Shown: positions 8,796 through 18,536, counted from the stretch's first letter. The stretch is 64,000 nucleotides of DNA from Pyrinomonadaceae bacterium (GCA_017983495.1 JAGOBH010000002.1:558001-622000), one strand, 5' to 3'. The notes: generated by a model from the letters alone, not told the origin. A program made the numbers and translations.

Positions 8796-9302
8796 TTATA
8801 ACCTCGGCAGCTTTCCGCCCTGGATCATTTGGTAGATGGAAAAGGCTCGACCTTGATAATTTTCAGCCTTTGCGACGGTATCGAGCATGATCGATCCGAT
8901 GGTCCTAAGCTCTCGCGGAGCAGGAATAGTGCGAGCCAGTGCCGTATCTTCCGGAAAACAACCAAATCCCAGCTGTCGCGTCGCTTCAACCTCGTTGAGA
9001 TATTCGATGATCTTGTCACCGGTTGAAAGTGCCTCGGGCAGCGTCCATTCAAACGGATCATCCCACAGCCTCGTCGTAATTCCGCCAAAAGCAAGCTCGA
9101 CCATTGCTGCCGAACGAAGAATATTTTCGCCGATCGTCACAACCGTTAACTCCGGTGCGATGCCGTCAGGCCTGAGAAACAAATTTCCCCTGTCTATCTC
9201 GCGGACAAATCCGACTGAACGCTCATGAAGTCGAATAAATTGTGTATTGAATGCATCGATCAGTGATCTCATAGAAAAATGCGGCTCGTTGCCGAACCGC
9301 AT
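8796..9302 (-). CDS. DinB-like four-helix protein of unknown function
   Basis: About 168 residues from the ATG at 9302; the frame also allows a TTG at 9335 that overlaps the stop of the upstream lipoprotein gene. The sequence is helical and resembles the DinB/YfiT-type bundle in outline: an N-terminal helix (MRSLIDAFNTQFIRLHERS), a central helix (ENILRSAAMVELAFGGI) and a C-terminal helix with 'YQGRAFSIYQMIQGG'. I cannot see the conserved three-histidine metal site of classical DinB proteins, so this is only a fold-level guess. No function can be assigned. It lies downstream of, and possibly in one transcript with, the OB-fold lipoprotein. Confidence 0.55.
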   Translation of the reverse strand: MRFGNEPHFSMRSLIDAFNTQFIRLHERSVGFVREIDRGNLFLRPDGIAPELTVVTIGENILRSAAMVELAFGGITTRLWDDPFEWTLPEALSTGDKIIEYLNEVEATRQLGFGCFPEDTALARTIPAPRELRTIGSIMLDTVAKAENYQGRAFSIYQMIQGGKLPRL

Positions 9303-9331
9303 TAGTCTAACATCAATCGCTCTTGCGAGGT

Positions 9332-9703
9332 TCAACGCTTGTTGATTCGGCGGTCGTTTTCGTACATACCAAGGCCGTAGTCTTTACCCTTCCAGTTAAC
9401 ACCGGTTCCGATAGTGCCCTTGATCCCGATCTGTGTACCTTTAGACGGCACTGTTTCGTTAGTAAATACCCACATCGAACCCGTTCCGTCGTCGATCTTA
9501 TATGCACCGCCGCCGTAATTCGTTCCGGGGATCGAAATGCCGTAGCTGTCTTTGACGACTCCTGCGATAGCAACCTCTTTGTTCTGAAATCTCGAAGGAT
9601 TTGCTTCAATATCGGCGATGCTCGTCCGTTCGGGACAACCCGTGGCAAATAATGCAGCGACAAGTACAGTGGTTAGAAGAAAGATTTTTGAAATGTTGTT
9701 CAT
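9332..9703 (-). CDS. Small OB-fold-like lipoprotein
   Basis: 123 residues with a lipoprotein signal ending in the lipobox LFATGC, which puts the lipidated cysteine at about residue 23. The remaining roughly 100 residues look like a single OB-fold-type beta barrel: 'NKEVAIAGVV', a central 'YKIDDGTGSMWVFTN' and 'IGIKGTIGTGVNWKGK' match the pattern seen in small periplasmic OB proteins and tRNA-type anticodon-binding folds. Such lipoproteins are often of unknown role. The downstream gene may be co-transcribed. The ATG at 9703 gives a proper signal peptide with a basic start and hydrophobic core. Confidence 0.72.
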   Translation of the reverse strand: MNNISKIFLLTTVLVAALFATGCPERTSIADIEANPSRFQNKEVAIAGVVKDSYGISIPGTNYGGGAYKIDDGTGSMWVFTNETVPSKGTQIGIKGTIGTGVNWKGKDYGLGMYENDRRINKR

Positions 9704-9846
9704 CGTAATTCCTCTTATGGATAGAGTTGCGGGGAAGAAAATTCACACCGTAGTGATTCCCAAACCCCGCCAAAGTTTGCCATCTAATTGGATTTCTGAG
9801 ATTCTAAGCTCGTTTTTCCGAAACACTTTCAGATGCAGATCAGACA

Positions 9847-10926
9847 ATGTCCGAATTACTGACGTTACCTGGGCGTCTGGCTGACACATTTTCATCGAGT
9901 GTCAGTGATGACGTGTGGCATGACCAATCCGGCCCCAAGGCCTTTGAGTCGTGGTATTTCGACGCGCTTTCAGACGACGGGAAAGAATCTGTGGTGATAA
10001 TTTTTACCGATAACTACGTTCTTTCACCTCGTTATGCAGCCGAGACTCCTACTTCGGGACGACCGGAACGGTTTCCGGCGGTAACATTCATTTATTCGAG
10101 CAAAGGACGCACAGTTTTTCGAACGGTAAATGAGTTTCCTGCTCGCAAGTTCCGATCAAACACCGGATTCGTTGAATGCTCGATAGGCGATAGCGGGTTT
10201 CATGTAGACGCAGCGTCGTACGGCTCAGGTTATCTGGTCAATATCGATGTCCCTGTGATTCCCGGTCGCCGTCTAAAGGCAACTTTTGAATGGCTGTCGA
10301 TCGAGGCAGACTTGCTTGCCGGTGCCGAAGTGCCAAAGGATTTCAAAAATAGCTGGAATATTGTCGCACCACGATCCGATGTGACGGGAAGGATCGAACT
10401 GATCGGCCGTCGGGGCCACATACGAAAGTTGATACATTTTCGCGGTACCGGTTATCACGATCACTTTCGAAGTGAACTGCCGGTCCACGAGACGATCGGC
10501 TGCCGGCAATGGGGACGTGCGCATTTTATCGATGCCACGGCTATCTATTGTATTGAGAATTCACCCGGCCGATTCGACGCCAAGGCAAGGATCTTCCTTG
10601 TTCGTAACGGAGCGATATTTGAAAAAACTGCGAAATTCGAGACGCAGCGATTTCGACGTGACCGGTTTGGCATCAAGTACCCGACTCGCTTGAGCTTGGT
10701 GACAGACGACAATATTCGCTTACGTATAAAGCAGCTAAAGCCGTTCGATTCGACTTTTTTTGATGTAAGGTCGTTTTCCGAAATGACGCTGATGCTGCGG
10801 GATGGCCGGCCGCGCAAGGCGATCGGACTGACCGAGTTTCTGGCGCCAAAAAACATAAAATATAGACTGTTCAGATGGTTTTCTGACCTAAAGATCGGAC
10901 GGGAAGGGCGAGGCTCGGCGCTTTAG
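9847..10926 (+). CDS. CrtC/AttH-like protein (carotenoid 1,2-hydratase superfamily)
   Basis: 359 residues. Near the N-terminus is the family signature FESWYFDALSDDGKESVVIIF (about residues 36-56) followed by FTDNY. A second lipocalin-like barrel follows with FRGTGYHDH (about 199-207), GCRQWGRAHF and a C-terminal strand-rich region. This is the hydroxyneurosporene synthase/CrtC-AttH fold, which hydrates carotenoid C1,2 double bonds in phototrophs. Other members act in different lipid or terpenoid pathways. There are no carotenoid genes in this window, so the substrate is open. The 3' end overlaps the convergent zinc-ribbon gene by 4 bases. Confidence 0.8.
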   Translation: MSELLTLPGRLADTFSSSVSDDVWHDQSGPKAFESWYFDALSDDGKESVVIIFTDNYVLSPRYAAETPTSGRPERFPAVTFIYSSKGRTVFRTVNEFPARKFRSNTGFVECSIGDSGFHVDAASYGSGYLVNIDVPVIPGRRLKATFEWLSIEADLLAGAEVPKDFKNSWNIVAPRSDVTGRIELIGRRGHIRKLIHFRGTGYHDHFRSELPVHETIGCRQWGRAHFIDATAIYCIENSPGRFDAKARIFLVRNGAIFEKTAKFETQRFRRDRFGIKYPTRLSLVTDDNIRLRIKQLKPFDSTFFDVRSFSEMTLMLRDGRPRKAIGLTEFLAPKNIKYRLFRWFSDLKIGREGRGSAL

Positions 10927-11201
10927 TTCAAACTATTCCAACGTCTAAGCTGTGGAATTATGTCGTTAGACATCTTTGCGGCCATTTCGGGAGTAAAGCT
11001 TAGGTTCTTTGTCATGAAATCGACGGACATCTGTATCATGTCGTCGAGCGTTAGTTCCGGATCGGTGAACTCTCCAATCTGAAAGCAAAATGTACAGTAA
11101 TCGGTCGCCGGTGTACCGTCTATTTCGGTACCAAGATTTGCAAATGCCGCATCGATGGGCATTCCGCAACTTTGACACCGCTTCTTATCCTCCATCTGCA
11201 T
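10923..11201 (-). CDS. Small putative zinc-ribbon protein
   Basis: About 92 residues. Four cysteines in two pairs (CQSCGMP near the start, CTFC in 'DYCTFCFQIGEF') form a zinc ribbon, followed by 'TDPELTLDDMIQM' and a helical C-terminus. This is the pattern of the 'putative zinc ribbon' family found beside MerR- or AraC-type regulators in many bacteria; its function is not established. I prefer the ATG at 11201, or the second one at 11195, to the TTG at 11207. The gene follows the YbjQ gene with near-overlap, implying co-expression. Confidence 0.78.
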   Translation of the reverse strand: MQMEDKKRCQSCGMPIDAAFANLGTEIDGTPATDYCTFCFQIGEFTDPELTLDDMIQMSVDFMTKNLSFTPEMAAKMSNDIIPQLRRWNSLN

Positions 11202-11203
11202 AA

Positions 11204-11518
11204 TCAACCAAGCTTCACGGCTGTACCGTAGGCAAGAACTTCGGACGCGCCCTGCGAAAACTCGGTAGCGTCGTACCGCATACCGATGATCGCGTCCGCT
11301 CCAATTTCATGTGCGTGCTGGACCATTCGATTAAAAGCTTCCATGCGTGCAGCTTCACAGACGACGGTCCATTCTTCGATATTACCGCCCCCGAGCGACT
11401 TAAGGCCGCCGACAATGCCGCGTCCCAGGCCCGTCGCCCGCACCACAATGCCCCGAACGACGCCAAGATACTGCGAGATCTGCTTTCCCTGGATCTCAAA
11501 ACCCGTAGTTACGATCAT
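11204..11518 (-). CDS. YbjQ/DUF74 family heavy-metal-binding-like protein
   Basis: 104 residues from the ATG at 11518. The body matches the YbjQ family closely: MIVTTGFEIQGK, 'GVVRGIVVRATGLGRGI', 'AARMEAFNRMVQHAHEIGADAIIGMRYD', and the C-terminal 'EVLAYGTAVKL'. Members form ring-shaped pentamers or decamers; a metal-binding role has been proposed but not shown. The open frame runs further upstream to 11647 through repeat-like DNA and into the tRNA-Glu region. That extension has no family similarity and is not coding. The gene overlaps or abuts the zinc-ribbon gene downstream. Confidence 0.88.
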   Translation of the reverse strand: MIVTTGFEIQGKQISQYLGVVRGIVVRATGLGRGIVGGLKSLGGGNIEEWTVVCEAARMEAFNRMVQHAHEIGADAIIGMRYDATEFSQGASEVLAYGTAVKLG

Positions 11519-11612
11519 ATTCTTTTCGGCCCGAGGCCAGTGGGGTTGGTAATCAGTGGGACGGCGGCCTTGCAGCTGGCCACTGTCCGCCGACAACTGG
11601 CCACTGCAAAGA

Positions 11613-11687
11613 TGGTAGCGCCTAGGGGAGTTGAACCCCTCTTTCAAGGTTGAGAACCTCGCGTCCTAACCGATAGACGAAGGCGCC
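11613..11687 (-). tRNA. tRNA-Glu (anticodon CTC)
   Basis: Read on the minus strand, the sequence folds into a complete cloverleaf with an encoded CCA. The acceptor stem has 7 pairs (GGCGCCT with AGGCGCT, first pair G-U). The D-arm contains the canonical GG. The anticodon stem CGAGG/CCTTG surrounds loop TTCTCAA (anticodon CTC), and the T-arm is AGGGG-TTCAACT-CCCCT. It reads GAG codons. No protein-coding gene overlaps it. Confidence 0.95.
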
Positions 11688-11821
11688 AAAACGAATGAGA
11701 ATTATATCGGTGAACTCACGATTAGCGCAAGGTGGCAGAGTGCGTATTCGACAACAGCCCTTGACCTGTATGCCGTTGCTTTTTAAACTAGTAGTTTAGT
11801 TACTTGCTCGGGTAAACCACT

Positions 11822-14527
11822 ATGACACACAACCTTTTCAATACGCGACAGACTTTTAAGACAGGCACAGGCGAAGACGGTATATTTTATTCCTTGCCTC
11901 AGCTCGAAGCTGGCGGTGCGGGCAAGATATCCCGGCTCCCGATCTCGATTCGCATTGTGCTCGAGTCCGTACTGCGTAATTTTGACGGTGGACGCCGTGT
12001 CGGCGAAGCCAATGTCAAGGCTCTCGCGTCATGGAAGCCGGTTTCGGATCGCACGGAAGAGATCCCGTTTGTGGTTGCACGTGTCATATTGCAGGATTTT
12101 ACCGGCGTTCCGCTTCTTGTAGATCTCGCGGCGATGCGTTCGGCCGTTCAGCGTTTGGGCAAGGATCCCGGCGTGATCGAACCGCTCGTCCCGGTGGATC
12201 TGGTCATCGATCACTCGGTTCAGGTCGATTATGCCGGCAGCGAGGCTGCGTATCAGCAAAATATGCAAAAGGAATTTGAGCGAAACGATCAGCGTTATCG
12301 TTTCCTCAAGTGGGGAACTCAGGCATTTAACGGTTTCAGCGTGATTCCTCCGGGAATCGGTATCGTCCATCAGGTAAATCTCGAGTACCTTGCAAAGGGT
12401 GTGTTTGAACGCGACGGTGTGTATTTCCCTGATTCGCTGGTCGGTACCGATTCGCATACGACCATGATCAACGGCCTCGGTATAGTTGGCTGGGGCGTCG
12501 GCGGCATCGAGGCAGAGGCTGGAATGCTCGGCCAGCCTGTCTATTTCCTGACGCCTGACGTCGTCGGCGTCCATCTCAGCGGCGAATTGCCGCAGGGAGC
12601 CACCGCGACCGATCTCGTGCTGCGTATTACCGAGGTTCTGCGTAGTACGAACGTGGTCGGTAAGTTTGTGGAATTCTTCGGCGAAGGTGCCATAGCCCTT
12701 AACGCGACCGACCGTGCCACGATCGCAAATATGGCACCGGAATACGGCGCGACAATGGGCTTTTTCGGCGTGGACGAGAAAACGCTCGATTATTTCCGTA
12801 ACACCGGTCGTACGACTCAACAGATCGAGACGATCCGTAATTATTACAACGCTCAGGAGATGTTCGGCATTCCTCGTTCGGGTCAAGTCGACTACACGAT
12901 GGTGGTCGACGTTAACCTCGCCGATATCGGACCCGCAGTTGCCGGTCCGAAACGGCCGCAGGACCGCATTGAACTCGGTGAGCTTGATAACAAGTTCCGC
13001 GAGTTATTCGCCAAGCCGCTTACCGAAGGCGGTTACGGCAAGAATGCTGAAGATCTGACAAAGCGTTATACGGTTACTGGCCCGTCAGGTGAATCGATGG
13101 CTCAGATCGGTCACGGCGACGTTTTGATCGCCGCGATCACTTCGTGCACCAATACCTCAAATCCGGCGGTCATGATAGCAGCTGGTATCGTCGCCAAAAA
13201 GGCAGCCGAAAAGGGAATGAAGGTGCCTTCGTACGTCAAAACGTCGCTTGCACCAGGTTCGCGTGTCGTCACCGAGTATCTCGAAAAGACAGGGCTGCAG
13301 CAGCATCTCAACGCGGTCGGCTTCAATCTTGTCGGATACGGCTGTACCACGTGCATCGGAAACTCAGGCCCGCTCGATCCGTCGATCGAAAAAGAGATCG
13401 TTGAGAATGACCTGATCGCGGCGTCGGTTCTGTCAGGAAACCGTAATTTCGAAGCTCGCGTTCATCTGAACATAAAGGCAAACTTCCTGATGTCGCCTCC
13501 ACTCGTTGTTGCGTTCGCACTCTCCGGCACGATCATCAATGATGTGAATACGCAGCCGATCGGAAAGGACCGTGAGGGTAACGATGTCTTTCTCAAAGAT
13601 ATTTGGGCTTCGCTTGACGAGGTCAAAGAGGTTCTGTCGGCAGCGTTCGACCCCGAGGTATACCGCAACCTTTATTCGCAGTTTGCCGAACAAAATCCGC
13701 TTTGGAACGATATTTCCTCAAGTGTCGGCCAGATCTACGAATGGGACCGCGAATCGACCTATATTCAGGAGCCGCCATTCTTCGAGAACTTCTCGATGGC
13801 GATCGGCAACTTTTCGGATATCCACGGAGCACGGGCTCTCGCGATCTTCGGCGATTCGGTGACGACTGACCATATTTCCCCGGCTGGTGCCATTAAGGCA
13901 AACTCACCTGCGGGGCTATATCTTCAGGAAAAGGGCGTCAGTCCCGCGGACTTCAATTCATACGGCTCACGTCGCGGCAATGACCGTGTAATGCTTCGCG
14001 GCACATTCGCCAATGTTCGAATCAAGAACACGATGGTCTCGCCGAAAGAAGGTGGATTCACCACTCACCAGCCCGACGGTGCCGAAATGACCATCTATGA
14101 CGCCGCAATGCAGTACGACATCGAGGCAACGCCGCTGATGATCTTTGCCGGCAAGGAGTATGGCACGGGCAGCTCGCGTGACTGGGCGGCCAAAGGAACG
14201 GCTCTGATGGGCGTTAAAGCCGTCGTTGTCGAATCGTTCGAACGTATACATCGCTCAAACCTGGTTGGAATGGGTGTATTACCCCTTCAGTTCAAGGACG
14301 GCCAGTCGGCAGCATCGCTTGGCCTGAACGGAACCGAGCAGTTTGACCTTGTCGGGCTCGAATCGGGCGAGATCAAACCGAGACAGGACGTGACCCTCAG
14401 GATCAAACGAGCGGACGGTTCGACGACCGATGCGACGCTAATATTACGCATCGACACGCCGATCGAAATCGAGTATTATAAAAATGATGGGATTCTCCCG
14501 TACGTCCTCCGCCAGCTTATTGCCTGA
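11822..14527 (+). CDS. acnA: Aconitate hydratase (AcnA type)
   Basis: 901 residues, standard for the monomeric AcnA/IRP class. It interconverts citrate and isocitrate in the TCA cycle through a [4Fe-4S] cluster. Its ligands are visible as C442 in SCTNTSNP and C508/C511 in [12 protein letters not shown]. Other landmarks are [11 protein letters not shown] near residue 210, the linker, and the C-terminal swivel domain with [16 protein letters not shown]. The start at 11822 has no clear Shine-Dalgarno sequence. A tRNA gene lies upstream in the opposite direction and the C25 peptidase gene follows after 186 bases, so it is probably monocistronic. Confidence 0.98.
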   Translation: MTHNLFNTRQTFKTGTGEDGIFYSLPQLEAGGAGKISRLPISIRIVLESVLRNFDGGRRVGEANVKALASWKPVSDRTEEIPFVVARVILQDFTGVPLLVDLAAMRSAVQRLGKDPGVIEPLVPVDLVIDHSVQVDYAGSEAAYQQNMQKEFERNDQRYRFLKWGTQAFNGFSVIPPGIGIVHQVNLEYLAKGVFERDGVYFPDSLVGTDSHTTMINGLGIVGWGVGGIEAEAGMLGQPVYFLTPDVVGVHLSGELPQGATATDLVLRITEVLRSTNVVGKFVEFFGEGAIALNATDRATIANMAPEYGATMGFFGVDEKTLDYFRNTGRTTQQIETIRNYYNAQEMFGIPRSGQVDYTMVVDVNLADIGPAVAGPKRPQDRIELGELDNKFRELFAKPLTEGGYGKNAEDLTKRYTVTGPSGESMAQIGHGDVLIAAITSCTNTSNPAVMIAAGIVAKKAAEKGMKVPSYVKTSLAPGSRVVTEYLEKTGLQQHLNAVGFNLVGYGCTTCIGNSGPLDPSIEKEIVENDLIAASVLSGNRNFEARVHLNIKANFLMSPPLVVAFALSGTIINDVNTQPIGKDREGNDVFLKDIWASLDEVKEVLSAAFDPEVYRNLYSQFAEQNPLWNDISSSVGQIYEWDRESTYIQEPPFFENFSMAIGNFSDIHGARALAIFGDSVTTDHISPAGAIKANSPAGLYLQEKGVSPADFNSYGSRRGNDRVMLRGTFANVRIKNTMVSPKEGGFTTHQPDGAEMTIYDAAMQYDIEATPLMIFAGKEYGTGSSRDWAAKGTALMGVKAVVVESFERIHRSNLVGMGVLPLQFKDGQSAASLGLNGTEQFDLVGLESGEIKPRQDVTLRIKRADGSTTDATLILRIDTPIEIEYYKNDGILPYVLRQLIA

Positions 14528-14713
14528 TCCACACGGCAAATCTTCCAAGTTCTTCGGGAATTACTTCCGCAATCGCACTCTTATAGACTGCTTGGCAGAT
14601 TTTTCTTTAAAAATTCGCTATTTAATTGTAGAGTTTAAGTAAGCCCCCTCTATAACTAAAGCGAATCGGACGCGAAAGGCCGATTCCGGATGTACGTGCA
14701 TTATGAGGTTGTC

Positions 14714-17290
14714 ATGAAAAAGTTTGTTTATACCATCGCTTTCCTGCTCGTTGCGTTATCGATGTCGATTGTCGCGACAGGCCAAGATCTGCTCTCATCA
14801 GCAAAATTGGCCCGTAATGTTACGGTTGATTCTGCAAAGTTCGCAGTAATTGACGCAGTCTCCGAGGGACGCGGTGTCTTCTTGAAATGGACGCTTGAAT
14901 ACGAGCGAAACAATGTTGGTTTCGACGTATATCGTCTTACGGGCAAGGATTTCGTCAAGGTCACCCCGAATACAGTTCTTGCATCCCGCGGCAGTTTTAG
15001 CAACGAAATTATTTACGGCGGTGAATACCAATACTTCGATCGTGATGGTTCACTTGGCAATACCTACATTATCGAAGCACTTAGCAGTACGGGAGCACGA
15101 ACGCGAAGCTTCGTTGTTACCGCGGGATACACAAATGACCTTTCTGCCGTAGCCGGGCGATCACTTGAGGCACTTGAAAGATCGAATAGTTCGGCACCCG
15201 AACTTCTCGAACAGACCGCTCCGCGATTGCCGAAAGAACTCTGGAACGAAGTCACCAAGAGTAGATCCTATCCCGATTCCGCTACCCAGCGAATGCTCAC
15301 AGGCCAAGCGGGCGTAAAGATCGGTGTCAAGGCCGACGGATTTTATCGAGTAACCGCTGCGGAACTGCAGGCGGCCGGTTTGGATACCTCTGCAGATCCG
15401 ACCAACTGGAAGCTATACACAAGCGGTGTTGAGCAGGCAATAATTGTTGGGCCGGGCGGCAGTTACATTGAGTTTATGGGCAAGGTTAACGAGACGATTG
15501 AGGCCGACGCCAGTTTCTACTATCTCGTCAATACGCCGGGAACCGGTAAGCGTATTGCCGCTCGATCGACACGTCCGAGTTTTAGCACCGTCGTGTCACG
15601 AAATTATCAGGCGACCTATTCGAAAAAGGAACGCGTAAATTATTTGTGGGATATCCTTAACGGAGACGCGGAGAACTTCTGGGGCAATCTCATTGGCCCG
15701 ACGGCGACGACCTTTAATTTCAACGTTACGGGCATAGATACGACCGCCTCAACAGCTGTCGTCGATATCAATATCCAGGGATTTTCTTCCGGAGCTCATT
15801 CCACGACCTTTTCGATAAACGGCAACGTTCTGCCGGTAGTTACCGGTGCCGGATCAGTTCCGATGTCGACAAGTGTAACGATACCGGTGAGCTATCTGGT
15901 CGAAGGGCAAAATGCTCTGCAAATGAGTACTGCCGTAGCCGGCGACTATTCACTTTTTGACAAAATAACGGTCAAATACACACGCAAGTTTTCGGCCGAT
16001 CAGAATCAGATACGGTTTTATTCGTCAAATTACCGGGCCACCGTGCTCACCGGATTTTCCTCCGCCAATATTCGTGTCTTTGACACCACGCTTGACGGCG
16101 AACCCGTCGAACTCACCAATTTGCCGACTTCGCAGAATGGAGCGACTTTTGACGTGCGGTTGCCCGCGACTCGCGGCCGAATGATGTATGCCGTAGAAAA
16201 TGGATCAGCCAGACAGGCGGCGTCCGTCAGGGCTAATGTGCCTTCGGAACTTTCTACTAACTCGCAGTCAGCCAAGCTGGTGATCATCACACACGGCGAT
16301 TTCACTCAGCAGGCACAAGTGTGGCGGCAATATCGCGTAACTCCGGAATTTCCGGTCATAATCGCTGATGTCGAAGACATTTTTGACGAATTTGGCTTTG
16401 GCCAGCCGAGTGCAGATGCGATCAGGGCATTTATTGCTCATGCCAAGACAAACTGGCAGATTCCGCCTGAGTACGTCCTAATACTTGGCGACGCCTCGTT
16501 CGACCCCAAGAATTACACTGGATTTGGCTATACCAACCTCGTCCCGGCCAAGATGATCAGTACCATTTACGAAGAAACGGGTAGCGACGAGGCTCTGGCC
16601 GACCTCAATTGGGACGGACTCGCCGAACTTGCTATCGGTCGTATTCCGGCCAAAACACCACAAGATGTGTCGAATGCCTTGGCAAAGGTTATGGCGTTTG
16701 AAACGCCTGAAATGCAGGATCTCAATCGCGGAGCCGTTTTCGCCTATGATCTCCCGAATGGATGGGATTTTCAGGCGATGAGCATGTCCTTACGCAATCA
16801 GTTGCCATCAACGATGCCGGCTGCAATGATCGGCCGCGGCGATGTCAATTCTGGTACGACGTTGATGACCCAATTAAATCTTGGGCCGTATATCGTCAAT
16901 TATTCCGGTCACGGTTCGACAGGGCTTTGGGCTAGCACGGCATTTTTCAGTAACAACAACGTACCATTGCTGACCAACAGCACACGAATGTCCATCTACA
17001 CGATGCTCACGTGTCTGAATGGCTATTACGTTAATCCGTATAGTGATAGCCTGGGTGAAAAGTTGCTTAGGGCAACAAATGGCGGCTCGGTCATCAGTTG
17101 GGCGTCCGCTGGCCGTACGACACCTGACATTCAGGCTATGATGGGATTGCGGTTTTACGAGCAGATCGCTTTGGGCAATATCACACGGGTCGGTGACCTC
17201 GTCAAAGATGCCAAGACCGTCATTCCGGGTGGCAGCGATGTGCGATTCTCCTGGGCATTGCTCGGCGATCCGATGTTGAAGGTTCGGTAG
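14714..17290 (+). CDS. Secreted gingipain-like cysteine peptidase (family C25)
   Basis: 858 residues from the ATG at 14714, chosen because GAGG lies 6 bases upstream and the next residues form a signal peptide ending near ATGQ. The N-terminal half is beta-rich and holds the 'GFYRVTAAELQAAGL...WKLYTSG' segment typical of C25 relatives. The caspase-like catalytic domain is at about 525-858, with His733 in YSGHGSTGLW and the nucleophile Cys767 in MLTCLNGYY. The protein ends at 'WALLGDPMLKVR' without the C-terminal sorting domain of type IX substrates. It is probably a periplasmic or secreted protease. A strong hairpin terminator follows at 17309-17340. Confidence 0.9.
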   Translation: MKKFVYTIAFLLVALSMSIVATGQDLLSSAKLARNVTVDSAKFAVIDAVSEGRGVFLKWTLEYERNNVGFDVYRLTGKDFVKVTPNTVLASRGSFSNEIIYGGEYQYFDRDGSLGNTYIIEALSSTGARTRSFVVTAGYTNDLSAVAGRSLEALERSNSSAPELLEQTAPRLPKELWNEVTKSRSYPDSATQRMLTGQAGVKIGVKADGFYRVTAAELQAAGLDTSADPTNWKLYTSGVEQAIIVGPGGSYIEFMGKVNETIEADASFYYLVNTPGTGKRIAARSTRPSFSTVVSRNYQATYSKKERVNYLWDILNGDAENFWGNLIGPTATTFNFNVTGIDTTASTAVVDINIQGFSSGAHSTTFSINGNVLPVVTGAGSVPMSTSVTIPVSYLVEGQNALQMSTAVAGDYSLFDKITVKYTRKFSADQNQIRFYSSNYRATVLTGFSSANIRVFDTTLDGEPVELTNLPTSQNGATFDVRLPATRGRMMYAVENGSARQAASVRANVPSELSTNSQSAKLVIITHGDFTQQAQVWRQYRVTPEFPVIIADVEDIFDEFGFGQPSADAIRAFIAHAKTNWQIPPEYVLILGDASFDPKNYTGFGYTNLVPAKMISTIYEETGSDEALADLNWDGLAELAIGRIPAKTPQDVSNALAKVMAFETPEMQDLNRGAVFAYDLPNGWDFQAMSMSLRNQLPSTMPAAMIGRGDVNSGTTLMTQLNLGPYIVNYSGHGSTGLWASTAFFSNNNVPLLTNSTRMSIYTMLTCLNGYYVNPYSDSLGEKLLRATNGGSVISWASAGRTTPDIQAMMGLRFYEQIALGNITRVGDLVKDAKTVIPGGSDVRFSWALLGDPMLKVR

Positions 17291-17308
17291 AATCTCGGAC
17301 AAATAAAA

Positions 17309-17340
17309 GTAAAGGGCGTGCCGTTCGGCACGCCCTTTAC
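17309..17340. terminator. Bidirectional hairpin terminator
   Basis: A 14-bp perfect stem (GTAAAGGGCGTGCC paired with GGCACGCCCTTTAC) around a four-base loop GTTC. It lies between the end of the C25 peptidase gene and the tRNA-Arg gene, which converge on it. Its A/T-rich flanks fit termination in either direction. Confidence 0.8.
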
Positions 17341-17345
17341 TTGAA

Positions 17346-17421
17346 TGGTACTCGCGGCGGGATTTGAACCTGCGACTTCTTCCTTCGGAGGGAAGCACTC
17401 TATCCACTGAGCTACGCGAGC
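17346..17421 (-). tRNA. tRNA-Arg (anticodon CCG)
   Basis: On the minus strand a full cloverleaf with encoded CCA. The acceptor is GCTCGCG/CGCGAGT, the D-arm has the AGTGGATAGAG pattern, the anticodon stem CTTCC/GGAAG encloses CTCCGAA (anticodon CCG), and the T-arm has TTCAAAT. It reads CGG codons. It sits just downstream of a shared terminator and upstream of the leftward cyclophilin lipoprotein gene. Confidence 0.95.
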
Positions 17422-17456
17422 AAAACCTTGTTCTAAAATAATATCACTTCCAGCGT

Positions 17457-18077
17457 TTAGCGGGGAACGATCGTCACGCTCTTGATTTTTACGGCCTCGA
17501 TCGGGCGCTCGCCTTCTTTTGGCTGTACGCCCGAGATCGTGCGGACGTTTTCCATGCCTTCGATCACTTTGCCAAAAATGGTATATTTGTTGTCGAAACC
17601 ACTCTCACGTTTCAACGTAATGAAAAACTGCGAGTTGGCCGAGTTGAAATCCGGGCCGCGAGCCGCTCCGAGTATGCCGGTATCGTATTTGATATCCGAA
17701 AACTCAGCTTGAACGTTCGGCTTATCGGATTTGCCCGTGCCGTCGTTCATCGGGTTAGCGTCTTTCGACAGCGGGTCGCCGCCCTGGATCACCGATTGGT
17801 TGATCCGGTGAAAGGTCGTCCCGTTGTAAACGCCCTCTTTTGCAAGCTCCTTAAATCGGGCGACCATTTTCGGGGCTATGTTCGAGTAAAGCTCCAACTT
17901 AATGGTCCCGTACGCAGCCGAATTTTCCATCTCGATCACTGCGATCTCAGCGTCGGCGACCGGTGCCACACCCTTTTTGACGTCCGGAGCGGAGTTGTTC
18001 GACGCCGTCTTCTTGTCGGCACAGCCCGCGATGGCGAGCGAAGTGAGTAGAAATCCAAAAACGAGAAGTTTCTTCAT
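17457..18077 (-). CDS. Cyclophilin-type peptidylprolyl isomerase, lipoprotein
   Basis: 206 residues. A lipoprotein signal with lipobox LAIAGC is followed by a short linker and a complete small bacterial cyclophilin domain: MVARFKELAKEGVYNGTTFHRI, 'GGDPLSKDANPMNDGTG', 'RGPDFNSANSQFFITL' and 'YTIFGKVIEGMENV'. The active-site segment FHR and the NSQFFI box are intact. Anchored in the outer or inner membrane, it probably helps fold exported proteins by proline isomerisation. It is the last gene of a leftward run, 9 bases after dtd, and a second, unanchored cyclophilin lies two genes upstream. Confidence 0.95.
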   Translation of the reverse strand: MKKLLVFGFLLTSLAIAGCADKKTASNNSAPDVKKGVAPVADAEIAVIEMENSAAYGTIKLELYSNIAPKMVARFKELAKEGVYNGTTFHRINQSVIQGGDPLSKDANPMNDGTGKSDKPNVQAEFSDIKYDTGILGAARGPDFNSANSQFFITLKRESGFDNKYTIFGKVIEGMENVRTISGVQPKEGERPIEAVKIKSVTIVPR

Positions 18078-18086
18078 AACATTAAT

Positions 18087-18536
18087 TCAAAAGCTCTTTT
18101 CACTATCTAGCATAATTGTGACCGGGCCGTCATTGACGAGTTCGACATCCATCATTTCGCCAAACGCTCCGGTCGCTACATTTTCCACCGATTCGCGTGC
18201 CTTAGCGACAAACTGTTCGTACCAAAGCATTGCCTCGGCACCAGGAGCCGCATCGATGAACGACGGTCGGCGGCCACGACGCGTATCGCCGTAGAGGGTA
18301 AATTGCGACACTACGAGCATTTCGCCCTTAATGTCGAGGAGCGAGAGGTTCATCTTGCCGTCTTCGTCGTCGAATATACGCAAATTAATGATCTTGTCGA
18401 CCAGATAATCCGCGTCTTTTGCGACATCATTATGCGTCACGCCCAACAGCACGAGAGCTCCGCGGCCGATCTCGCCGGTAACGCTCTCACCGACCGTCAC
18501 CTTCGCCATCGATACCCGTTGGACGATAGCTCGCAC
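18087..18536 (-). CDS. dtd: D-aminoacyl-tRNA deacylase
   Basis: 149 residues, full length. It removes D-amino acids, and glycine from mischarged tRNA-Ala, acting on the ester of D-aminoacyl-tRNA. The two cross-subunit signatures are visible: the SQFTLYGDTRRGRRPSF box (about residues 77-93) and the C-terminal NDGPVT box with the cis Gly-Pro that selects chirality. It begins where the preceding cyclophilin gene ends (1-base overlap), so it is part of the same operon. Confidence 0.97.
   Translation of the reverse strand: MRAIVQRVSMAKVTVGESVTGEIGRGALVLLGVTHNDVAKDADYLVDKIINLRIFDDEDGKMNLSLLDIKGEMLVVSQFTLYGDTRRGRRPSFIDAAPGAEAMLWYEQFVAKARESVENVATGAFGEMMDVELVNDGPVTIMLDSEKSF

Noticed and set aside
11519..11647. 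Longer N-terminus of YbjQ
   Set aside because: Reads through repeat-like DNA into the tRNA-Glu gene; YbjQ proteins start at MIVTTG.
12029..12886. A 285-residue antisense open frame inside aconitase
   Set aside because: Aconitase is certain on the other strand; the long antisense frame reflects codon bias.
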